A stretch of 21,336 nucleotides of DNA, from NCBI GenBank assembly GCA_036897485.1, contig JAYMTF010001783.1, positions 1 through 21,336 on the forward strand. The letters are read 5' to 3'. Positions within the stretch are counted from its first letter, which is position 1. Each line of letters begins with the position of its first letter. The notes below the pieces were generated by a model that had not been told where the DNA came from, did not search any database, and saw nothing but the letters and a program-made list of their open reading frames with translations. Both the position numbers and the translations under genes were made by a program. Shown here one piece after another: positions 1 to 9,500 of the stretch. Source of the stretch: Pelargonium nanum (lineage: Eukaryota; Streptophyta; Magnoliopsida; Geraniales; Geraniaceae).

Positions 1-734
1 GCAAAGGTTGAGGTCCCGGGGCCAGACCCGCCGCCACTTTCGATCCGTTGACCGACCAAGGCGGCCTCCACTGCCTCGAATTCTTCCGCCGGAGCTTGCT
101 CCGGTCCGGCCCGACCCCGACCCCGAGGATCTGGATCAAGCGCTGGTCGCACTCCAATCGCGTCGCCGACAAGCGGAGGCAGCAATTGCTCCACTGCGTC
201 ACCGATCTCCGGGAAGCCGGAATCAAATTCAAGAAGCGCAAGACCGATCGGTTCTGGGACGTGAAGTTCAAGAACGGAATCCTCCGGATTCCGCGGCTCC
301 TGATCCACGACGGAACCAAGTCTCTGTTCCTCAATCTAATTGCCTTCGAGCAGTGCCATCTGGATTGCAGCAACGACATTACCTCGTACGTGATCTTCAT
401 GGACAACCTGATCAACTCCCCGGCGGACGTGGCGTACCTGCATTACTGTGGAATCATTGAGCACTGGCTCGGGAGCGACGCCGAGGTGGCTGACTTGTTC
501 AATAGGCTGTGCCAGGAGGTGGTTTTTGATATCAATGACAGTTACTTGTCGCCGATGTCGGAGGAGGTGAACCGGTACTATAATCACCGGTGGAATGCTT
601 GGCGCGCAAGCTTGAAGCACAACTATTTCAGCAACCCGTGGGCGATTGTTTCGTTTGCTGCTGCTGTGGTGCTATTGTTGCTTACCTTTGCGCAGACCTT
701 TTATGGAGTTTATGGATATTACAGGCCACATTGA
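1..734 (+). CDS. DUF247 (UPF0481) family membrane protein, 3' part
   Basis: This is the C-terminal part of a plant DUF247 protein; the 5' end lies outside the window. The open frame runs from base 12 to the TGA at 732-734, about 240 codons. Family landmarks are visible: the 'DLREAGIKFKK' stretch, 'LRIPRLLIHDGTKSLFLNLIAFEQC' in the middle (only partly quoted below), 'YVIFMDNLINS', 'YLHYCGIIEHWLGSD', and 'VNRYYNHRWNAWRASLKHNY' followed by a single hydrophobic segment (about bases 640-715) ending a few residues before the stop. That C-terminal membrane anchor is typical of DUF247. The biochemical role of most family members is unknown; some grass members act in self-incompatibility, which cannot be inferred here. 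The same frame has a stop at 9-11, whereas frame 1 upstream (1-41) reads family-compatible sequence, so a one-base frame break near base 41 is suspected. Confidence is high for the family and low for the integrity of the 5' edge. Confidence 0.9.
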
Positions 735-2429
735 TCGTTCAAGCTGGTGTCTTTGTTCTCTACCATGGTTTTGCTTGAGTTTCAAGGAAGTTTTTGGTTC
801 GAAAGATGATTGATTTATACACAAAACATTGAACTTGGAGGCAATTCTTTTTTTAGTATATATTTTTTGGATATATTTGTTGATACTTGATTTGGATGCC
901 AAAGGTTGTGAGTGCCAACACTTTCTATTTTTATTTTTGGGTTGTTGGCAAAGTTGAGTTTTTTTATTTGGATTCAATCATTCAAAAGACTTAAGGACTG
1001 CGGATTTTGATATCATTTTGCACTTTGGATTTTTCGTATAAAATGTGCAGGATATATGTGAGTTTTTACTTGATCCAACCCGAAAAGTAATAGATTCATT
1101 TTATATGATTCAAATACAAAAATTACGGCTAAGATTTCAGATGTCCATGAGTTCAGTTTCAAATTGTCAGCTCTAAGGTCATCCACAGATTTGTCAGGTT
1201 TTGGGGTATGTTTTTTTTAACAAATTTTGGTTTTCAAAGGTATACCGTAAAGTTTTTCCCTTCAATCTTTAGGTTTGGATGAAAATGGTTTCCTTATGAT
1301 CACATGCAAACTAGAAAAAGATCAGAGTAAGTTAACACTAATACAATCTCTAAAGTCTAAAAATATTTAGTCTAAATTATCGTGGATATTCATACAACCA
1401 AAATGAGCTCTTTATTAGTATGACTATATTTCAAAATTGCTCTAATAAGAAAAAATTCAAAATACTTAGACCGAAAATTCTCAAAGTGAGTTTACTAAAG
1501 GTCCAGTTGGAATGAAAAAAATTGCAGCATCAATGAAGTTCAATGTAAGTTACAATCAAGTCTCTCAATGACACCAAAATACTTGATCGGTCCTCAACTT
1601 TTAACGACATATTGGAAGAACAAGCTCATGAGATGCAATACACAATAAATGACACTCAAGACTTTTAACGATATGTTGCGTTCATGTTCAACTGTTCAAC
1701 ACGATTACTAAACATGTTGTGTTCATGTTGGATCGTGCAACACACAATCAACTTTCACCACAAAACGAACACAACACGCACAACATAAGTTGCCAACTCT
1801 AGTTATGATTCTTTGGTCAAGTTAATGGCTTTGGAGTTCTCATTCTTGATTCCTGAACCAAAAAATATATTCTAAATGATACCTTAAATTGCAATGCCAA
1901 TGAATGAGCAGACAAATATTTGGGTATCCTTCTTGAAACAATATGCACAAGAAAATAGATAAGCTACAAGAAAATGAGAAGAAAGTACAATTTATAACGA
2001 AAGATAAAATAAACCTGATTGCACAGTTTCACTGCCAATTCCTGCTGCCAAATCCTCTCAAATGCAAAAGTCATTCGGGATACATTTCAGCAACAGGAAA
2101 TGTAGCATTCTCTTCTATACAACAGGAGTCTCTATGACGAGCAAATTAAAAATAATCATAATAATAAAAGGGATACTAGCAAGTAGCTAACTACGTTGCT
2201 TTCTCAAACTAAAATTATCCCCTGAAACCTGGGGAACCTTGCCCAGAAAAATATCTGGGAAAAAGAACGATCATCCAAGTGCCAAAATTAGTCGTCAAGG
2301 CAAATTTCCGCTACCACCACATTCTCTCAAAGCTCCTACTGTTAACATATGATATTGCCCAAATCAATTATGCGACATGTGAAGCACTAACGTAAAGGAG
2401 ACGTAGGTGTAGCACAAAATACCTGAGAT
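735..2429. other. AT-rich intergenic region between convergent DUF247 and RER1 genes
   Basis: About 1.7 kb between the stop codons of two tail-to-tail genes. It must hold both 3' UTRs, but I cannot place the poly(A) sites. It contains only short ORFs without family resemblance. Around 1676-1800 the sequence is unusually rich in ACAAC/GTTGT words and looks like decayed repeat DNA (listed separately). Confidence 0.7.
1676..1800. repeat. Decayed repeat, possibly an old LTR or other transposon end
   Basis: The stretch alternates words such as GTTGTGTTCATGTTG and AACACAACACGCACAAC. These form weak inverted matches to each other (GTTGTGTTC is shared by one strand of each half). Similar GTGTCGTGTTCGTG-type sequence is common at plant retrotransposon ends, and C-to-T decay could give the present words. 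No flanking target duplication or coding remnant is visible, so this is a guess from composition. Confidence 0.25.
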
Positions 2430-4014
2430 TTAATCCCTAGGAAGGTTCGCACTCTCAGTTGAAGGTGCCTTCTTTCCATACCGCTACACAATAAACATAA
2501 ATAGGATGGGAAGTTTTACATAATGAGAATATAATACCAATACAAATAGCAAAGAAATGATAAAGAGAATGCCAGCCCGAGAGAAATACGGGTTTTAAGT
2601 ACCTGTTTTCCAAAGGAGAATGGAACATATTTGTACTTGATCATATGCAGTATCTGCCGCTTCATGGTCATGATGAACAGAACAAACCAGTAGAAAAGGA
2701 GTATAGGCCAAAACACGGGTACATCAAACGCGCTGAAGAATGTCATCACAAAAGCAATGCAAAAGGCCTTTGTAATGGAATACCTTTCACGAAGAGAAAA
2801 AGAAAAAAGCTTCAATATATGTAAACAACCAAAAAACTTGCATATATATATATCCACAATGAAAATTCGGGAAAATGAAAGTATCAAGAACATTATACAT
2901 CCCGATCAACAATTCATAAGTAGATTCACTTGTAAGGAGAATAATCAACAGCTTGCAATTCTAAAGAATAACGTTACACAAACAATAAACATGAGACCAA
3001 ATTAATTTGCTTTTACACACTGCATCATGGAAATGGAGGAATCATTTGAAAGTATTTATGGAGGACCTCGTACGGCAAAAGCTCCAAATACTTCAATTAT
3101 TTTCCTTTTCAAATAAAGTATCAGAACATAGCAAAATGATTATTCTAAATGATGCAGTCGTCAATCACAGCCTTGTAGCGCACCATCAAGCTGTATCATT
3201 TACTCCCATCCATCAACAAAATAGATCCTAATCCGTAAATCATAATCACACCAAAGATTCCCAAACTATAAGCATCTCAAATCCTAAAACTTAGTTCCAA
3301 ATAGTCTCACCAACCATCCAAAACCTCTCCCAACATCACAAAAGTGCCCATCACAGACTGAACACTAATTCCTAAAATTGCAAACTTTAAAGAAAAAAAA
3401 TTGATTATCTCTGGAATTAACGAACAATCTCTTCAAATGATATAAACATTCAGACCCATATCAAGTTTATGCACGAACAAATCAAACAACTCATTCACGT
3501 ATTGCATCCACATTCAATCTAATCGCTACATCTAAAAATCACCAATTTGTAAAATTTATCAAAACCCATCAATAAATTTATCAAATTCACCAACAATCAT
3601 CAATTTGAAACCGGAAAAAGTTCGAATCGAATCGAGTACTGACCAGAATTTGAACTCAGGCAAGCGGCGAACGAAGGGCCTGAACTCGTCGGATCCTCGG
3701 GTGGGCAAGCTGGGCCCGTCGGTGAGCTCCTGGATCTCGGGATCCACTTGAGGAGAGAGAAACCCAATTAGGAGATTAAGGATGTAGATGCCGAGGCCAT
3801 AGGAGACGATGTAGAAACCCTGGACGAAGTAGACGCGAACCACGTAGATGAAGGCGACGGCGAAGAAGGCGATCCAGCGGTAGAGGACGTGCGGGGTGGA
3901 CTTGTCGAGGAGGTGCTGGTACCGCCGCGACACGTTGTGGGTCCACCGGGACACGGCGGAGGCAGGGGAGGAGTCGTGGGCGGCAAGGCCACCGCCGGCT
4001 GGTCCGGTGTCCAT
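2430..4014 (-). CDS. RER1: RER1-type sorting receptor for ER membrane proteins
   Basis: RER1 proteins are small four-span membrane proteins of the cis-Golgi. They retrieve escaped ER membrane proteins through COPI vesicles by recognising polar residues in transmembrane segments. The model is three exons: 4014-3644, 2783-2603 and 2483-2430, 606 nt, 201 aa, close to the usual family length of about 195-210. Both introns are GT-AG; intron 1 splits the Trp codon in '[13 protein letters not shown]' and intron 2 falls after 'PFSFGKQ'. Visible landmarks are '[16 protein letters not shown]', a first membrane pair ending '[20 protein letters not shown]', the conserved '[20 protein letters not shown]', then '[18 protein letters not shown]' and '[20 protein letters not shown]'. 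The C terminus is short and basic ([10 protein letters not shown]...). The first ATG of the open frame is used; the next in-frame Met is far inside. The gene is divergent from PTEN2. Confidence 0.95.
2784..3643 (-). other. RER1 intron 1 (860 bp)
   Basis: On the minus strand it begins GTCAGT after the TG of a split Trp codon and ends TGAAAG before GTATTCC. It is AT-rich and contains a short run of TA dinucleotides near 2840-2852. ORFs inside it on either strand (for example 2757-3231 on +) have no recognisable family features. Confidence 0.85.
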
Positions 4015-4225
4015 TGGAGCCCACTAAAAGGGATCGGATTGGATGGTTCGTTCGCTCCGCTTTGTCTTCTCCGATACAATGAACCTCTGCGAATGTGTGT
4101 GTGTTGTTGAGATGGTGGTGGTGATTTTGGTGTGCAGATGATGGGTTTGTGTCCTTGGACGATTTGTGATTCCGGTTCGTCGCTTTGTATGGGTCGATGA
4201 TATAGCTGTATTTACCGGTTTGAGA

Positions 4226-4255
4226 CGGTTCGATTTGAGGAATCGAATCGAACCG
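4226..4255. repeat. Perfect 10-bp inverted repeat upstream of RER1
   Basis: CGGTTCGATT at 4226-4235 pairs exactly with AATCGAACCG at 4246-4255 across a 10-base spacer, about 215 bp upstream of the RER1 start codon. It could form a hairpin in DNA or in a long leader. No function is known. Confidence 0.6.
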
Positions 4256-4275
4256 GTCTGGTGCCTGCCATTTCG

Positions 4276-4281
4276 CACGTG
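4276..4281. promoter_or_regulatory. G-box CACGTG upstream of RER1
   Basis: The core palindrome CACGTG lies in the context GCACGTGAC, 262 bp upstream of the RER1 start codon. G-boxes are bound by bZIP and bHLH factors. The match is exact but short, so function is only inferred from position. Confidence 0.4.
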
Positions 4282-5298
4282 ACTTGACAACGAGGAACCA
4301 TCTTTTTCTCCTATGGATCTAACTGTAAAATCTGAGCTCTAGACCATTAAATTTTGCCGCCAGGTCAAACGTGTGAAGATGCGAATCGTGTTTAAATATT
4401 CATTTCACAAAATTATTAAAATAAATTAATTCGTCTAATTTTTTTTACTATAGTGAAATCTGATCGATCGCTATTAAAAGGATACATGACGTTTGTATAA
4501 AGCACGATTCTAGACACTAATAACTCGTCTTCTGAAACCTCTCCTTGAGAATTTACTTTAGGACACTTATTTGATGAGAGACTCGCCTATTACCTTTAAA
4601 GAGATGTGATCAATACGCTCACACAAGAATTCTTCTTATGCGATGCTCGTGGGGAGCACATCCTAAAATGTCTACCAAATAACCTTTTGGGATGTACTTA
4701 GGACGGTGTCAAAACTAACTAAGGCAATATATCCAATCTCGTTTACATTTGTGAGCTCTTGGTCATCACACACGAAGCACATGGCTAATTCGTTCCTAGT
4801 TGTTGACTTGTTGTACATATTTTTGGTTGCATTGAGAAATGGAGTTCACATACCAAGCGTCCAACTAGTTTGCGTAATGTCCACAAGCGTCGATCCGAGA
4901 ATCTAGAACTCAAGATCACAATGAATTCTGAATGAAAGGGAAGTGGGAACATCTTGTCAACAACAACCAATCACACGTTGTCAACCATGATTTGTATAAA
5001 TAAACATTTCAGCCTTTATGAGAGAAAAGATCACAACTTGATACAATAAATGCTTACTATCTCCTCTCTTTACATTTATCATTTAGAACTTATGTTTTTT
5101 TTTTTTGCTCTCCTAAATAAGATACTTATCTGAAAACACATATGAGATGTTCGTTTGACGATGCGCTACCCTTTGCGCAACATATAGAGACTCAACCAAG
5201 ACTTGGAGGTATCAAGATTTTGGATTTAAACGATTTTGTGATATCTTACTATAACAAGCAGACAAAAACGCAACATACACAAATGTGCTAATTTTCCT

Positions 5299-5306
5299 CC
5301 ACGTGG
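5299..5306. promoter_or_regulatory. G-box CCACGTGG upstream of PTEN2
   Basis: An 8-bp palindromic G-box is embedded in the near-symmetric TTTTCCTCCACGTGGAAAA. It lies about 320 bp upstream of the first PTEN2 leader exon, a plausible position for a bZIP/bHLH site. There is no evidence beyond the exact core and its location. Confidence 0.4.
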
Positions 5307-5599
5307 AAAAATACGTTTCACTATTGTATGACCAAAAAATTCACATTTGTTCTATTCATTTATTCATCTTGTCTTAAGATAAGTGTCGTAATTCTCTTGA
5401 ACTTTTATTACAAAATCGAGTGTTTTCTTTAAATAAGACGCTGGCATAATGTTATTATAATATAAATTATTACTATGAAGTATTTTTTTTATAACTTCTT
5501 TTTCTGATAATAACTTCTATTTCTTGTTATAGTGCAATTGGATTTATTTGACTTAATTAATAAATAGATTTAGTTAATACCGATAAATCGTCCATAGCC

Positions 5600-5752
5600 G
5601 AGTTTCCGTTACAGACACCTTGATGCGGTGGCCAGAGACACAGAGAGAGCCTTCTTCACTGCCGACTCCGCCCATGCTCGTCTGTCTCCTCCATCTCTGA
5701 CAATATCGTCTCCATTTCCCGATAAATCAAGCTCTGCAACTTTCCATTTCTG
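5600..5752 (+). other. PTEN2 non-coding first exon (5' UTR)
   Basis: A CT-rich leader, typical of plant 5' UTRs, ends with TTTCTG before a good donor (GTATGC) at 5753. The next exon starts at 6554 after TTGTTTAG and carries the PTEN2 start codon. The 5' limit is approximate because no transcription start can be read from sequence. A short upstream ORF lies within it. Confidence 0.6.
5623..5700 (+). other. Upstream ORF in the PTEN2 leader (25 codons)
   Basis: ATG at 5623 opens a 25-codon frame ending at TGA 5698-5700. A second in-frame ATG at 5674 would give an 8-residue hydrophobic peptide (MLVCLLHL). Both end well before the main start codon, so they could reduce or gate PTEN2 translation if the transcript starts upstream of 5623. 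Conservation is untested. Confidence 0.4.
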
Positions 5753-6553
5753 GTATGCGATCTCAGATTCACCCATCCATTTACATATATTGGTGTATGT
5801 ATATGCCTTTGCATAATTGCATCATGTGAAATCGATTTCTTTGATTTTATTCACAAATGTTGCGATTAGATTCACAATGCAGTTCATTGATTGATTGACT
5901 TCAACGTTATTGTTAAGCATCGGTGCTAGATCTCAGTTTCTGGATTTTATGTATTTGTGCCAAAGCATCAATCCTGTTCATGGAAGCATTGATGTGTCGT
6001 ATTACGCTTCGAGAAGAATTAGTGGCTCTACTTGAGTTCTTCAGTGTTTGATGTACATTGTCTCTGATCTGATGCGTGATGCTGTGAGCCTGTGACTGTC
6101 GAAGTCAACTTGTCCAAATCAGTGAATATATTAGCTTTTCTGGCATTTGTATGATTTGCAGCTTCTCTGTTATAGCTTTGGTTTCAATGAATCTGAAGTT
6201 AATGTTGTTACTTGGTTGTTTGTTTGTTTGTTCTTAGTATGATCAATATTTTATGCAAATGTTTCTGAGAGCTATTATGCTTTTCAAAAACTTCTGGGAT
6301 AGGAATAAAGTTAGGGAGTTAGTGACTTAGTGCCTAGTTTGAATCTTAATTGATAAAATTGAGGGAAATTTGAAATGGAAGTTTGTGGCCATTAACGTCA
6401 TCGGTCATTGATGATTGGAATAGTCGTGGTGGTTAGCATTGAGCTTTTCTTTTGCATTCGTTTATGTACTTTGGCATTGGTTTTAGGTTGAAAGGTCTCA
6501 GATTGCATATTTACATACTATATCATTGACCTCTAACCTGTACAATTGTTTAG
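5753..6553 (+). other. PTEN2 intron in the 5' UTR (801 bp)
   Basis: This T-rich intron has the form GTATGC ... TTGTTTAG and lies between the leader exon and the exon holding the start codon. Long introns in this position often enhance expression in plants. It contains no recognisable coding sequence. Confidence 0.6.
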
Positions 6554-6572
6554 AACCACCCGTGGGAAGCAA

Positions 6573-9500
6573 ATGGATTCTGATTCTGAGGATACATCAT
6601 CTCGACTTCTGTCCAAAGCTCCTGATGTTAAACCTCCTGATCGTGGTGTTCCAGAACAGAATAGTTCTGCACCTGAAGGGTCATCTACAGAATCTTCTGG
6701 CATGTCATCTTGGGCTAGACGTTTGAAATTCCCACAGCCTGTTCCGCCACCACAAGATAACTCAAAGGCTGGAAACACTGGGGAGTCATCATTTGCACGT
6801 TTTACAAGTGGGCTTGGATTGCGTTTGGCTACCATGCCTTCTGTACCAAATGAGAGTCAGGGAACCTCAACAACTGCTCAAGGTGGTGTTTTTGAATCAA
6901 TCACAAAAGGGCTAGTTGACTCATCTCGGAGTGCAGTGAAGGCCATGCAGGTCAAGGCACGTCATATTGTCTCACAGAACAAACGAAGATACCAGGTAAT
7001 ACACACACTGCATATTTTTAACTGTGTTAAATTAGGCAGTATAAAAGAAATGCTTTTGCTACATTACCACCATCATTATTTCATCTATTTGATTCATTTA
7101 CTTGTAACTACAAGATCTAAGTAGTGTTAAACCAATCAATTTACTTTCATCACATGCTCATTCAGTCACACTTTGATGTATTGCTTCCAATAACTCCCTA
7201 CCACTCATTGTCAAATTATAAAAGGGAAACGAAGAATAAGAATAGAAAAAAAAGAAAAAAAAAACTTGATACTACATTTTTGGCAGATCTCCTTAGACAA
7301 TAAATCTTATTGAGACTCGAATTCACAAGGAAGAATACTGTTATATAGATGTATTCTGAACTAGGTAATCACCAAAATTAAACAGTGAGGGTTGAGAGCT
7401 AAACACAAGGACTGCAGGCTATTCAGACACTTGCTGTATACACAGCCTAACGAGGTCCTCATGTGCATAGGTGGAATGATTTTACCACTAGCATGCTGGA
7501 TCATTCAGAAGTTCAAGTCTACTCAACCATCGTTATCAAATGATATGTATAATATTTATTGACCCTCGGCTACTCATAAAAAAGGCACACCACTGACATT
7601 AATACTCTTACAGCGCAGATTTTGATATTATTAAGATTACACCCCTGCCATCTTAACTAGAGATGAGTATTCAGCTTTCTACAATATTTTTTCTTATTGT
7701 TCTTTTTTCCATTCTGAGGTAGGTTCTGTAACTGAAAGCCTTGTCATAGCCAGGTTAATTGGTTGACATTAACATGCCTAATTCTGGTTGTTCTTTTCTA
7801 TCATATGTCATTTTCAAGCATACAAACTTGTATCTCATAAACATGATCTTGTACCCTTTTCTTACAGGAAGGAGGATTTGATTTGGATTTGTCATATATC
7901 ACCGAGAATATAATCGCTATGGGATTCCCTGCTGGTGATTTGAGTTCTGGGTTTTTCTTTGGATATATTGAGGTCATAATTTTCATTGTTTCTCATCTTG
8001 AATCTTAAGCAGCCAAATTCAGTTGAGTAACTTTAACTAAAAACTGACTGAAGATATGATGCAGGGGTTATATCGCAATCACATGGAAGAAGTGATCAGG
8101 TTCCTTGAAACGCACCACAAGGTAACATCTTGTTCTGAGTCTAAAGATGGAAAATTTGACTGTTGACAATATACATCTGAGGGGAATCTTACGATCTATA
8201 GGGAATACTTTCCCCCACTACTTTCCTGTTTACCTTAATAAGAGATATGGAGATCATTCACTACCAGATTAAGAACTGTTAGATTTATATAACAGAAAAT
8301 TGATGACAATGATGATTGGGTCCTGCACTGTGCCGTAAAGAATATTCATTATTTTATTCAGGAAATGGATATTTTGAATGAATATGGGTGAAGAAAGGAA
8401 ATATATATTAGAAAGAGACATGTTTTCATGACAATTTTTTTGGGGTAATTCGAGAATCCTTTCACGTACTCATAATAACAAGCTAATTATCTTCTGAATT
8501 TACATATAATTTATTAGAAAGAGACATGTTTTCATTATAATTTTTTGGGCTAGTTTGAGAATTCTTACACGTACCAAAATAACAAGCTAAAAATCTTCTG
8601 AATTTACATATATTGTATGCACTAATGAATTCTTCATACAAACTGAGGCCATGTACTACAGAATATGTAAATGATTTAGGGGTTTTCCATAATCAGAATA
8701 ATTGTTGGAGTGTTTATTACTGGATATGGCTTTGGTTGCAAATACATTCAGCATTTGAGATCAAAGTCATGCTTTATATAAAAACATCATGGCAACAGGC
8801 AAAAAAAGCCAAAATAAGATGTCACAGTAGTTCAGAGTGAAGAAAACACATTATATGGTCTGATAAAGTTGTGAAGTTAATCTTCATTGATATTCCGAAT
8901 TTAATTGATGGATAAAAATTACATATTGGTCATATATATTTTATTTCACAGTTATGAAGTAAGAATTGTTTTCAACATGGTTTTTGGTACTTGAGTTATA
9001 TTGATTTGATCATGAACATTCTATAAGATTTCCACTCCAGTATTCTTCCCATTGCTAGCACTTTATTTTCTTGTCATTTATCTTAAAAATTCTGTCTCAT
9101 ATGTCTCAAAACAACCAATTCTTTACAGGGAAAGTACAAAGTGTACAATCTTTGTTCAGAGAGGCTGTATGATGCTGCATTATTTGAGGGGAAGGTGCAT
9201 TTTCATTACCACTTGCCTTTTTTTAGTGTTTTCTTGTTCTTATTGTAAGAGATCCAGAAGAGTAATTGTTTCTCAATCTATGTATTTTGTTTTGTGGTAT
9301 TTCTGAAATGATTAAAAATGCCAGCTTTATCATGTTTACTCTAGAATGACAGAGCACGAGGCTCAACTTCTAGTGAATTTTTGAAGTGCTCATTTGAGCC
9401 GTGAATGTTAAAGGTTCTGACATGAGCACATAATTTGTATAAGGACGCATACAGCCATGCAGAAGCTGGGGAATTTTTAGGTCATTCTTAGAGGTTTTTA

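Larger units (their letters stand above)
4015..5599. other. Divergent intergenic region between RER1 and PTEN2
   Basis: This region contains the promoters and 5' UTRs of two head-to-head genes. Two CACGTG G-boxes (4276-4281 and 5299-5306) and one perfect inverted repeat (4226-4255) are listed separately. The middle part (about 4330-5250) is AT-rich, and the ORFs in it have no recognisable features. I found no convincing TATA box for PTEN2. Confidence 0.6.

Noticed and set aside
8-460. 150-codon Arg/Pro-rich open frame overlapping the DUF247 gene
   Set aside because: It is a frame shadow of GC-rich DUF247 coding sequence and opens with TTG; the other frame has clear DUF247 landmarks and the C-terminal membrane anchor.
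4024-4290. 88-codon minus-strand ORF just upstream of RER1
   Set aside because: It is low-complexity Thr/Arg-rich sequence over the probable 5' UTR and promoter, with no family resemblance.
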